From: Nitrososphaerota archaeon
GTDB lineage: Archaea; Thermoproteota; Nitrososphaeria; Nitrososphaerales; Nitrosopumilaceae
Direction: 5' to 3'
Assembly: GCA_022574415.1 (NCBI GenBank)
Contig: JACZSC010000002.1
Span: 1-49,385 of the forward strand
DNA length: 49,385 bases
How positions within the stretch are numbered: the stretch's first letter is position 1; each line of letters opens with the position of its first letter. Below, one piece after another: positions 17,984 to 25,382 of the stretch. The notes below the pieces were generated by a model. It ran no database searches, was not told where the DNA came from, and saw nothing but the letters and a program-made list of their open reading frames with translations. The position numbers and the translations under genes are program-made.

Positions 17984-18016
17984 GTTTTTTAAAATTAAAA
18001 AAAATAAAAAAGAAAG
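17984..18016 (-). terminator. T-rich terminator downstream of amt
   Basis: On the minus strand, directly after the amt stop, three T-tracts occur in succession (TTTCTTTTTTATTTTTTTT, then AATTTT). Oligo-T stretches without a required hairpin are the usual archaeal intrinsic termination signal. Confidence 0.55.
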
Positions 18017-18025
18017 GAAGGGATT

Positions 18026-19582
18026 CTATTCGTTTACGTATGATCTTTCACCGTGTTGTGCGAGATCGAGACCTATCTCCTCTTCTTTTGGAGTGACTCT
18101 GATTCCGCCAGGCCAGATTGCATCCATTACCTTAAGGATTATGATTGTCATACCAAAGGCATATGCAATTGTCATCATTGCTGCTACAATGTTGATTGCT
18201 TGTTGTTCCATACCTTCTGGTGTGCCAGTCCATGCTCCGATACCATCACCAGTGTCCCAAACATGTGGGCTAGCTAGTGTACCAGTTAGAATTGCACCTG
18301 TGAAACCACCAATCCCGTGTACTGCCCATACATCGAGTGCGTCGTCCCATTTTCGTGCATTCTTGAATGCAACAGCACTATAACAAATGGTTCCAGCTGC
18401 AATACCAATGATCATTGACGCCATAGGTCCTACCCAACCAGATGCCGGTGTGATTGCTACCAATCCTGCAACAGCTCCTGTTGCAGCACCAACAATACTT
18501 GGTTTTCCGGTATGAGCCCACGACATGAGTAACCACGTTACGGAAGAAACACCTGTGGCAGTGTTTGTAACTACCCAAGCGCTAACTGTAATGCCGTCTA
18601 CCATCACTTCACTACCTGCATTAAATCCGAACCAGCCGAACCAAAGAAGGGATGCGCCAAGTACCACCATAGGTACGTTGTGCGGTTCCATTGGAACCTT
18701 CCCATATCCTAGTCGTCTGCCTAGAACTAACGCAGCTGCTAATGCAGAAAATCCTGAAGTAATGTGTACGACGGTACCACCAGCAAAGTCAAGACCATAG
18801 CTTGGCGACAAGTCTGGATCAAAGTCCAAGTTTCCGATATAACCGCCACCCCAAACCCAGTGGGCAATTGGATCATAAACCAACGTTCCCCAGATTAGGA
18901 TGAAGATTACCAGAGCGCTGAACTTCATTCTGTCAATTAATCCACCAACAATTAGTGCTGGAGTGATAATTGCGAATGTTGCTTGGAACATTGCAAACAT
19001 TTGATGTGGAACTGTTCCTGGCCATCCTACACTACATATCTCGTCTTCAGGGAAGACTTGCATTTGATATGCAGCAGACCAAGTATCAGTACATGGACCT
19101 ACTTCACCAAGTGGTGCCCATGCAGAGACATCGTTAAAGCCCACATATTGCAATGAGCCCATGAACATGTTTGCGTCATTGTCAATAGGTCCAAATGATA
19201 GGGAGTATCCCCATGCTACCCATTGCCATGACATTAATCCGATTACGATGAAGACCATACCAATTGTGCTAACTGCATTCTTTGATCGGGTTAACCCACC
19301 ATAGAAGAATGCAACACCTGGCGTCATGATTAATACTAACGCAGATGCAGTGAGCATCCAAGCAGTATCTCCTGTATCAATTCTACAGGGTAACATGTTT
19401 CCTTCACCATCATCATACCAACATTCGTTAGGGTTTCCAGTGTAGATACCACTGGTTCCTAAGACATAACCATCCATGCCATCAGACACTTGCTGTGCAA
19501 ATGCCTGTGCCATAGTGCCGGTTGCCGTAATAGCGACTGCAACTACAAGTAAAAGTGCATACTTGCGGTTCTTAGAATTCAT
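18026..19582 (-). CDS. amt: Ammonium transporter, Amt family
   Basis: A 518-aa membrane transporter that brings ammonium/ammonia into the cell, the energy substrate of this lineage. Residues 1-30 are a signal-like segment ending AQAFA, and an extracytoplasmic Cys-containing segment (CWYDDGEGNMLPC) precedes the 11-helix Amt core that starts near residue 70. The conserved pore histidines lie in FAGGTVVHITSG and WAVHGIGGF. The core also has GVAFFYGGLTRSKNA and the WFGWFGFNAGS motif. Length is longer than E. coli AmtB because of the N-terminus and a loop near residue 165. No adjacent GlnK gene is present. Confidence 0.96.
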   Translation of the reverse strand: MNSKNRKYALLLVVAVAITATGTMAQAFAQQVSDGMDGYVLGTSGIYTGNPNECWYDDGEGNMLPCRIDTGDTAWMLTASALVLIMTPGVAFFYGGLTRSKNAVSTIGMVFIVIGLMSWQWVAWGYSLSFGPIDNDANMFMGSLQYVGFNDVSAWAPLGEVGPCTDTWSAAYQMQVFPEDEICSVGWPGTVPHQMFAMFQATFAIITPALIVGGLIDRMKFSALVIFILIWGTLVYDPIAHWVWGGGYIGNLDFDPDLSPSYGLDFAGGTVVHITSGFSALAAALVLGRRLGYGKVPMEPHNVPMVVLGASLLWFGWFGFNAGSEVMVDGITVSAWVVTNTATGVSSVTWLLMSWAHTGKPSIVGAATGAVAGLVAITPASGWVGPMASMIIGIAAGTICYSAVAFKNARKWDDALDVWAVHGIGGFTGAILTGTLASPHVWDTGDGIGAWTGTPEGMEQQAINIVAAMMTIAYAFGMTIIILKVMDAIWPGGIRVTPKEEEIGLDLAQHGERSYVNE

Positions 19583-19748
19583 TGATCTGCAACAAAGTTG
19601 GAAGTCATATAAGCATTGAGATTTTTAAAGCGTCAAAAGTGTAAGTTATTATATTTCAGTAATTTACGATACTAACATAGAATATGAAAATTATATCATG
19701 TATTTTTACGCTTGAAAAAGGTGTTGATAAAAACCAGAATGATAGAAG
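19583..19748. promoter_or_regulatory. Divergent promoter region amt / winged-helix-like gene
   Basis: A 166-nt region. ACGCTTTAAAAAT occurs on the minus strand (19621-19633), 38 nt before the amt ATG. ACGCTTGAAAAAG occurs on the plus strand (19708-19720), 28 nt before the GTG of the next gene. Both point toward their own gene. They may be BRE/TATA elements or a shared regulator site. Another imperfect dyad (GTAAGTTA, then TAATTTAC) lies between them. Confidence 0.5.
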
Positions 19749-20420
19749 GTGTCAAAAATAAAATCAAATTCTCCCAAGTTGGCCATTTTTAATACATTCA
19801 AGACCAAAAACCTGGAGCTCACTGGGGAAGCCTTACGACAACGTTCCATTATCATTGCGTTAGCTACGGGTACTAATCCAACGGATAAGACAAGAACCTC
19901 AATTTCACGGAAAATTGCTTCTCAAAGTGGAGTGGTTTGGAAAAATTTGTATTCTGGAGTTTTTCGAGATTTGGATGAAATTTTAATTCCGCTAGGATTG
20001 GTTAAGGAGGAAGGTAGATTGCCATTAAAGCGAGGACCAAAAGCACTTCAAGAAAAAGGGGTTCCTTACTACAAGCTGACACAGAGTGGATTGTTAGTTT
20101 CATTGTCTCTTAATGAGATAAAAGATAGAAAAGAAATCTTGGAACGTTTTTTTTCAAATTCAAGCAAAGATGAAAATGAGTTTCATGATATAATATTGAA
20201 ACTAACAAAAATTGCTCCTAAATTTACTTTTTCACTTTTTGAAAAGTATGTCAAGGCTTATTGTGAGGGAAAACTAAAACTGTTGCCCTTCAAATTTCAA
20301 AATTTAAAGAATGTCTCTGATGAAAGCCTAATTATTCAAAAAGAATTCCTTAAAGGCTTTACAAATTTGTCAAAGTCTGACGAAGAAAAGACTGTTAATT
20401 TGTTGAACCATATTTGTTGA
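19749..20420 (+). CDS. Conserved hypothetical protein, possible winged-helix DNA-binding
   Basis: A 223-aa soluble protein with a basic N-terminus. Residues about 50-115 (IASQSGVVWKNLYSGVFRDL, then LGLVKEEG and GVPYYKLTQSG) resemble a winged-helix fold, with YKLT at the wing and a following helix, but I do not recognise a named family. The C-terminal half is helical and contains no catalytic motif. The start is GTG. It is divergent from amt and shares an ACGCTT promoter element with it, so a regulatory link to ammonium uptake is possible but is inference. Confidence 0.7.
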   Translation: MSKIKSNSPKLAIFNTFKTKNLELTGEALRQRSIIIALATGTNPTDKTRTSISRKIASQSGVVWKNLYSGVFRDLDEILIPLGLVKEEGRLPLKRGPKALQEKGVPYYKLTQSGLLVSLSLNEIKDRKEILERFFSNSSKDENEFHDIILKLTKIAPKFTFSLFEKYVKAYCEGKLKLLPFKFQNLKNVSDESLIIQKEFLKGFTNLSKSDEEKTVNLLNHIC

Positions 20421-20571
20421 TCTAATTCTTGAAAAAACTCAATTCCCTGAAAAACTACAATCTTCAAAAAACCCATATTGTGATGAATTTTGCTAATTTT
20501 TATGTAGAACAATATAGGCTAGAATCGAATTTTGGACAAAAGTTATAACAGCCTCAAATTTCCGTCTATGC

Positions 20572-20736
20572 ATGACAAGATTAGTGTGTCAAGATTATGG
20601 TTTTGAATGTGATTTTGTAGCCGAAGGAGACGATGTTGCAAAGGTAATAGAGGAATATGGGAAACATTCCTGTGATGAACATGGAATAGAATATTCTAAA
20701 GAGGCTTTGATGCAATTCATCATAAGAAAAGGTTGA
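20572..20736 (+). CDS. DUF1059-like small protein, 54 aa
   Basis: A 54-aa ORF in an otherwise empty 395-nt gap. The sequence (MTRLVCQDYGFECDFVAEGD, ending KEALMQFIIRKG) resembles the small DUF1059 family: a Cys after a short strand, an acidic middle, and KHSCDEHGI with Cys and His. Function of the family is unknown; a metal or redox role has not been shown. It starts at ATG, with AT-rich promoter-like sequence upstream. The 150 nt between the preceding gene and this ORF hold nothing else I can recognise. Confidence 0.75.
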   Translation: MTRLVCQDYGFECDFVAEGDDVAKVIEEYGKHSCDEHGIEYSKEALMQFIIRKG

Positions 20737-20815
20737 AAAATTTACATGGTGATTTAATATGAATTTGTTAAGGAAGATTTTTTTGTTTTTAGAGGAATTA
20801 ACAAGGTGATTTATC

Positions 20816-21457
20816 GTGCTTGGTGATAGAGACTATAGACAACTCATAAAAAAAGCCATAGATTCAATTGGTCACGAAATACAACCAAAAATAGATCCTA
20901 ACGACATTAAAACAATTCATCTTCATGAAGTTGTTCAATGTTTAAGACGTTCATATTTTGATAGAGTTGAACCTAAAGAAATTGAAAGACGGGGCTTTAA
21001 TGATTTAGTGAGTGGATTGCTTCGAAATATGAAGTATGGTTCTAAATCTGGGGAATTTAAAATGGAGGATATTAGTCTCAATGGACAAGCTGACATGATT
21101 GTTGATGATGCAGTGATAATTTTTCGTTCTGCAAATGGGCTGCCTGAAAATCCAATAGCAAGAGATTTGTTGTATTTGAATACATGCTTGTGGATTTTTG
21201 ATAAGATGGATGGTATACTCATTTACATAACTGGTGATAGACAAGAAACCTCATTTACACTTTCTAGAAGTAAAAAAATGTTTGAGGAATTATCTAGACG
21301 CATTCGAATTTTTAATAAACTTCTTAAAGAAAAAAAGGTACCAATTTTAGAACCATCAGTTGAATGTTCAAATTGTCAATATTATGAAAAATGTTACCTT
21401 CCACAAAAAACTTCAGAATCAATATCATTGAAACAGCTAGTTGGATTTAACAAGTAA
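20816..21457 (+). CDS. Cas4-like Fe-S protein with degenerate nuclease motif
   Basis: A 213-aa protein with the cysteine layout of the Cas4/RecB-type iron-sulphur nucleases: one N-terminal Cys42 (VVQCLRRSYFDR) and three C-terminal Cys184, Cys187 and Cys193 (CSNCQYYEKC, i.e. CxxCx5C). The PD-(D/E)xK core keeps Asp93 (NGQADMIVDD), but the following E-x-K is replaced by I-F-R (residues 102-104). The nuclease may therefore be inactive or altered. No cas genes or CRISPR array are nearby, so a CRISPR role is unlikely. The start is GTG with GGTGAT exactly 5 nt before it. Confidence 0.75.
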   Translation: MLGDRDYRQLIKKAIDSIGHEIQPKIDPNDIKTIHLHEVVQCLRRSYFDRVEPKEIERRGFNDLVSGLLRNMKYGSKSGEFKMEDISLNGQADMIVDDAVIIFRSANGLPENPIARDLLYLNTCLWIFDKMDGILIYITGDRQETSFTLSRSKKMFEELSRRIRIFNKLLKEKKVPILEPSVECSNCQYYEKCYLPQKTSESISLKQLVGFNK

Positions 21458-21489
21458 TAGAAAAATATTGTAAAGGAATAATCCTTTAA

Positions 21490-21600
21490 CTAATCTATTG
21501 GTTCTGGGTGCCCTTTACCACGTAGTGCAAAGCACACAATTGCGAGTGCAATTCCAATACCCAATGCTGAGCCAAATGCGGCTATACTTGCTTCTGCCAT
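21490..21600 (-). CDS. Small single-pass membrane peptide, 36 aa
   Basis: An ATG-started ORF encoding MAEASIAAFGSALGIGIALA followed by IVCFALRGKGHPEPID. It has one Gly/Ala-rich membrane helix (about 5-26) and a short basic then polar C-terminus. Codon use is balanced and the helix looks designed rather than random AT-rich translation. It stands alone between the Cas4-like gene and the LEA14-like gene, convergent with the former. Function unknown. Confidence 0.6.
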   Translation of the reverse strand: MAEASIAAFGSALGIGIALAIVCFALRGKGHPEPID

Positions 21601-21705
21601 CGAAAGAAGCAAGTTAGATTGTCATTTATAACTTTGTCAAATTGCTTTTTATAAAAACAAATAATCGTAATATTAGATTTTTATGATACAATGTCTAGAT
21701 ACCTA

Positions 21706-22251
21706 TTATTTTGTAAATTCGAAGGTAACTTGATTTTCTCCTCCCTTCATCATTGAACTCAGATTAAAAAATGCCTCACCTTTGACTGTCCATTCTGGAG
21801 TATTATTCACCAATGCTGACCAAAATTCTGGAGTATTTCCAGTATTTTTAATGGTAATTTTGTCAGACAAGATTGTAGGTGCATCATTCAAAATTACAAA
21901 ATAATTTGAGGAGGCAACAAAACCTTCTGGTCTGGAACCAATTGTTCCAGCACTTACTCGAAGATCTTGTTCAAAAAGTTCGTATTTGATAAATTGTAAA
22001 ATAACTGATTTGTAGTTTGGATTTGTAACTTTAAATTTAATTTGTAGTGTTACAGCTCTTTCCCTAATCTCTAAAATAGAGAGGTCATGAAGTTCAATTT
22101 CAATTGGTAAGATTTGTGCTTCAATACCTGGTTTGGAAAAAATGCCTTCCTCTGAGATGTCACTCAGTAGTGATTGACCAGAAAAAGCAACAATCCACAA
22201 AACACCAGCAAATGCTGCTATTGTGATAACCACAATAATTTTAGGATTCAA
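21706..22251 (-). CDS. Membrane-anchored LEA14/WHy-like protein
   Basis: A 181-aa protein with one N-terminal membrane helix (about 4-24) and an extracytoplasmic beta-sandwich of the LEA14/WHy type (about 45-180), with the typical V-x-NPN pattern (KVTNPNYKSVILQFIKYEL). Such domains are known from desiccation-related and surface proteins; the role here is unknown. It starts with TTG. A paralogue with the same layout lies at 46302-46796. Confidence 0.75.
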   Translation of the reverse strand: MNPKIIVVITIAAFAGVLWIVAFSGQSLLSDISEEGIFSKPGIEAQILPIEIELHDLSILEIRERAVTLQIKFKVTNPNYKSVILQFIKYELFEQDLRVSAGTIGSRPEGFVASSNYFVILNDAPTILSDKITIKNTGNTPEFWSALVNNTPEWTVKGEAFFNLSSMMKGGENQVTFEFTK

Positions 22252-22322
22252 TATTCATTTTTTGTTTGCATGTGTCTTAAATGTTAAGATAATTATTATA
22301 CTGATTCATATTGATGGTATTA

Positions 22323-22682
22323 ATGCAGTATTTTCAGGCTGTACAGATAGGAAAGCAGAGAGCAGCAAAATCACAAATGAAACTCTTCAATTTTGCTGGT
22401 TTTGCAATGCTAACAATAACTACAAAAAAAGATGGAGACAGGTTCGTACCTGTTGGGGAAGAAGATCTTACAGCAGTGATTCAGACTCCTGATGGATTTG
22501 TTACAATTTTAGTTGATAAGGAAGGTTATACTAAAGCCCAATCAAAGGCTTTGGAAAAAGATGAAGCTATCAAAATTTTCCTCAAAGCAAGAGAGTCTGG
22601 TATACCAGGATTTAAGGGAGAATATGTTGAGATATGGACTCAAAGATATCCTATAATTCAAAATGAATCTAACGTAGAGTAG
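22323..22682 (+). CDS. Conserved hypothetical protein, about 119 aa
   Basis: A small soluble alpha/beta protein without recognised motifs; central residues read DGDRFVPVGEEDLTAVIQTP and the C-terminus GEYVEIWTQRYPI. The ATG at 22323 lies about 25 nt after a TATA-like TTATTATA and suits a leaderless mRNA; ATG 22314 and TTG 22311 are in-frame alternatives. Convergent with pyrH, with a shared T/A-tract between them. No function can be given. Confidence 0.7.
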   Translation: MQYFQAVQIGKQRAAKSQMKLFNFAGFAMLTITTKKDGDRFVPVGEEDLTAVIQTPDGFVTILVDKEGYTKAQSKALEKDEAIKIFLKARESGIPGFKGEYVEIWTQRYPIIQNESNVE

Positions 22683-22683
22683 A

Positions 22684-22704
22684 AATTTTTTTTAATTAAA
22701 AAAT
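22684..22704. terminator. Bidirectional T/A-tract between convergent genes
   Basis: Eight T residues followed by AATT and six A residues between the stop codons of the hypothetical gene and pyrH give an oligo-T tract in both directions, suitable for archaeal termination of both transcripts. Confidence 0.5.
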
Positions 22705-23370
22705 TATTTCGGTGCCAACAGAGTCACCTTTGATTGCTTTTTCTAAGATCTTCAGATCTGCTTTAAGAATACGAGTTTTAATTTTAGAACGTTCAATTAT
22801 TTTCAATGCTAGAATATCCATTAGATCATAACCTCCAGCCACAGAATCTTGGCGAAGTAACATGTTACGGAGGGTTTTCAATTCAATTCGTCTGAATTTT
22901 TTTGCCTTTTTGTATTTGTTGGGATCCAAATCATAAACACCATCAACATCTGTTGCATTCAAAAATTGAGTTGCCTCAACCTTTTCAGCGATTAATGCAG
23001 CAGTACCATTTGTGCTGTGTCCCGGATGCAATCCTCCAACAATAACAATTAAACCACCATCTACAGCGTTACGAATTTCTTGTAAAGTTGTTGGGGGATG
23101 AGGATAGGCTTTATGTTTTAAGGCATAAATCAAGAGTTTTGCATTAAGGCGAGAAACTTCAATTCCTAGTTCATCCAAACTAGATTCGTCTGCGCCTGAA
23201 GATCTGGCATGATTAATGTAGTGTCTAGCAATGGTACCACCCCCGGTCACTACCACAGGCTGACAAATTTTGCTAATCTTAACTAGAAATCTAGCATAGT
23301 CCTTCAAGACTTTGACATTGTCCACACTAAATATTCTACCAGAAAGTTTGATGACAATTCGTTTTTTCAT
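22696..23370 (-). CDS. pyrH: UMP kinase (archaeal type)
   Basis: A 224-aa amino-acid-kinase-fold enzyme that phosphorylates UMP to UDP. Features: N-terminal [10 protein letters not shown], the [14 protein letters not shown] nucleotide/phosphate loop, [18 protein letters not shown], and the [12 protein letters not shown] segment. Length matches archaeal PyrH. The ATG overlaps the stop of a tiny upstream ORF (TAATG). Together with nearby tmk, and pyrBI elsewhere in the window, it serves nucleotide supply. Confidence 0.94.
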   Translation of the reverse strand: MKKRIVIKLSGRIFSVDNVKVLKDYARFLVKISKICQPVVVTGGGTIARHYINHARSSGADESSLDELGIEVSRLNAKLLIYALKHKAYPHPPTTLQEIRNAVDGGLIVIVGGLHPGHSTNGTAALIAEKVEATQFLNATDVDGVYDLDPNKYKKAKKFRRIELKTLRNMLLRQDSVAGGYDLMDILALKIIERSKIKTRILKADLKILEKAIKGDSVGTEIIF

Positions 23371-23468
23371 TACTTTAAATCACCAAGGATTGATTTGGCT
23401 GCAATTTCAACTTTTTTTCTATTCTGCTTTGAAGTATAAACTCTGAGTATATTCATGAATCCTGACAT
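23370..23468 (-). CDS. Possible 32-aa basic peptide upstream of pyrH
   Basis: An ATG-started ORF ([20 protein letters not shown], then [12 protein letters not shown]) that ends in a TAATG overlap with pyrH and fills the gap after the HAD phosphatase. It is basic and probably helical. The frame is open back to the phosphatase stop codon, which it follows in the same frame. It may be a translation-coupled leader or a true small protein; no family recognised. Confidence 0.45.
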   Translation of the reverse strand: MSGFMNILRVYTSKQNRKKVEIAAKSILGDLK

Positions 23469-23483
23469 TTGAGTCCAAATCAA

Positions 23484-24332
23484 TCATAATCTACCAGCTA
23501 ATCTTTGTTCTAAGACAATCTTGTCAGCTATTTTATTAATTGCAGAACCCAACACTTTTCTTAGTTCACTGTTCTTTGTGTAATCTGCAGTGTAAGGTCC
23601 TACTGTGATACGATCATCCATTGCCAATTCAAAACCTTTACGAAACTTTCCGCCTGTAACGCCAAAGCAAATTCCCCCCATTTTTTTCAACATTGCAAAG
23701 CATGGAATGTCATTGGGGCTGTCACCAAAGTAAATCATATTATCAAAAGGAACTTTCCTTTCTTCAGGCGGTACGAATTTGTTAACCAAGTATGGTGATT
23801 TGCGAAGTTCTAGAGCGGATATGCCCTTATTTATTGCAAAAAGAAATTTGATTTTTTCTGTAAATGTTACAATAGACTTAATTGAATTTATTCTTGATTT
23901 GGGATCCTCACCAAATTGACTAGCAAACACTTGAAAATTGGAAAAAGAGGGACAGCCTTGGATCAAAACTTCTATGCCTTGTGATATAATATAACACTCC
24001 AATGTTACGCCAGCTGTTACAAACTCGTTATTTTCAGATATTTTTGTTCTAATTTCTGAAATAAAATCAGCAACACCATTGTAGGGAAGTATTTTTTTTC
24101 CTAACTTTTGCAATTTTTTGTTTGTATTTTGTTCAATATCTCCAGATTCTATTAACCTCAGCATTTTTGTCATCCAAGCAAGTGGTGGATCCCAACCATT
24201 TTTTACTAATTCTTCTACTTCACCCCAGAATGATTTGTTATCTATCCCATTCTGTTCAAGTAGAAAATAGGAAGTGTCTGGAGCTAGAGTACTATCACAA
24301 TCACAAATTAACGCTATTGTGTTATGAGTCAT
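23484..24332 (-). CDS. HAD-superfamily phosphatase
   Basis: A 282-aa enzyme with the HAD nucleophile motif I near the N-terminus (ICDCDSTLAPDTS, nucleophile Asp11 and acid/base Asp13) and motif IV GDSPNDIPCF near residue 205. The insert of about 100 residues after motif I is the cap. The substrate cannot be predicted; phosphoserine- or sugar-phosphate-type substrates are typical of this branch. The ATG overlaps the tmk stop (ATGA), so it is translationally coupled to tmk. Confidence 0.85.
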   Translation of the reverse strand: MTHNTIALICDCDSTLAPDTSYFLLEQNGIDNKSFWGEVEELVKNGWDPPLAWMTKMLRLIESGDIEQNTNKKLQKLGKKILPYNGVADFISEIRTKISENNEFVTAGVTLECYIISQGIEVLIQGCPSFSNFQVFASQFGEDPKSRINSIKSIVTFTEKIKFLFAINKGISALELRKSPYLVNKFVPPEERKVPFDNMIYFGDSPNDIPCFAMLKKMGGICFGVTGGKFRKGFELAMDDRITVGPYTADYTKNSELRKVLGSAINKIADKIVLEQRLAGRL

Positions 24333-24910
24333 CTTGAAGGAGTTTTTTTAAAGTATTTCATGATGTCTAGGTGAACCTTTTGTTTTGTTTTAGAAGCATC
24401 AACAATTTTCCAATGCTTTTTCTTTGCTAGCTGTCTGTATGCTTTAGAAATTTTTCTTGAAAATTCTCGGTTTTTTTCAAATTCATCTCGCTTTGTTTTT
24501 TTGCGACTAAATGCTTCTTTTTGAGATACATCAAGTACAATTACCAAATCAGCTTTTGGTAAGCCTTCATCTAGATTTTCTAGCCAAGCTAAATTCATTC
24601 CATTTGCCAGACCATAGACAAGATTTGATTGGTAGTATCTATTCATTATCAAAACGGAATTTTTTGAAATCGCGTCTTTGATTTCTTTCAGTTTCTCCCA
24701 TCTATTTGCAGCTAAAAGGCAATGAACTACTTGGACTGGCAGTCTTCTTTTGCCAATTAGATATTTTTTGATCTCTTTTCCTATAGGTGTTGAGTAATCT
24801 GGGAAACTAAAGACCTTGGTCTTGATTTTTCGTTTTCGTAATGCATTAGCTAAAAGTTGGGATTGTGTCTTTTTTCCAGCTTGATCTCCACCCTCAATTA
24901 CAATAATCAT
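24329..24910 (-). CDS. tmk: Thymidylate kinase
   Basis: A 193-aa kinase converting dTMP to dTDP. P-loop GGDQAGKKTQ at 7-16; DR-type motif MNRYYQSNLVYG near 90; LID region with SRKKTKRDEFEKNREF. The P-loop has Lys13-Lys14 where many Tmk enzymes have GKS/GKT, as in other archaeal members. First gene of the tmk-phosphatase-(small ORF)-pyrH operon. Confidence 0.92.
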   Translation of the reverse strand: MIIVIEGGDQAGKKTQSQLLANALRKRKIKTKVFSFPDYSTPIGKEIKKYLIGKRRLPVQVVHCLLAANRWEKLKEIKDAISKNSVLIMNRYYQSNLVYGLANGMNLAWLENLDEGLPKADLVIVLDVSQKEAFSRKKTKRDEFEKNREFSRKISKAYRQLAKKKHWKIVDASKTKQKVHLDIMKYFKKTPSR

Positions 24911-24985
24911 AAATTGTGTTCACAATTAATTTAATTAATTAAATATCTATCAAAATTTATAACTAAAAACGGTCTTCTTTACAAA
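24911..24985. promoter_or_regulatory. Divergent tmk / hsp20 promoter with inverted repeat
   Basis: A 75-nt region. A dyad with perfect 7-bp arms, AATTGTG-TT-CACAATT, lies at 24912-24927, directly at the tmk start. A TATA-like TTTATAA about 24-30 nt before the hsp20 ATG suggests a leaderless hsp20 mRNA. The dyad is a candidate operator. Confidence 0.5.
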
Positions 24986-25378
24986 ATGGGCTTAGTGTCT
25001 TATATGGCAAAAGAGATGGTTAGAGAAATTGGGAACAAATCACGTGAGTTCTACGAATTTGTACTTCCTCCAATAGACATGTTTGAAGAAAATGATAACC
25101 TTATTATAAAAATAGATATTCCTGGATTTGATAAGAACGATATAAAATTAACGATTCAAAGAAACATACTTTCAATCAATGCTGAAAAAAAGGATGACAA
25201 GTCTCTTAAAGGGACTATAGTTTGTAAACAAAGACCCAGCATCATTGATAAAAAAATTAGGCTTCCAATAAGAGTGAAAGAAGGGGAAGAGAAGGTTAAT
25301 TCTGCTAAATATTCACAAGGAGTTTTAACAATAACAATACCTACTGGAAATAATTCAAAAAAAATTCCTATTGAATAA
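24986..25378 (+). CDS. hsp20: Small heat-shock protein (Hsp20/alpha-crystallin)
   Basis: A 130-aa ATP-independent chaperone that holds unfolded proteins. The alpha-crystallin domain spans about 27-117 (from VLPPIDMFEENDNLIIKIDI, with YSQGVLTITIP near the end), followed by a short C-terminal tail with the IPIE anchor (IxI-like) that mediates oligomerisation. Length is typical. The first ATG is used; a second Met at residue 7 is an alternative. Its stop lies 4 nt from the convergent aarF stop. Confidence 0.92.
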   Translation: MGLVSYMAKEMVREIGNKSREFYEFVLPPIDMFEENDNLIIKIDIPGFDKNDIKLTIQRNILSINAEKKDDKSLKGTIVCKQRPSIIDKKIRLPIRVKEGEEKVNSAKYSQGVLTITIPTGNNSKKIPIE

Positions 25379-25382
25379 CTAA

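Noticed and set aside
18378-18800. Plus- and minus-strand open frames overlapping amt
   Set aside because: They are other-frame shadows of a strongly conserved transporter gene and lack any protein-like features.
20816-21457. CRISPR-Cas locus suggested by a Cas4-like gene
   Set aside because: No spaced repeats and no other cas gene within the window; solitary Cas4-like proteins are common in archaea.
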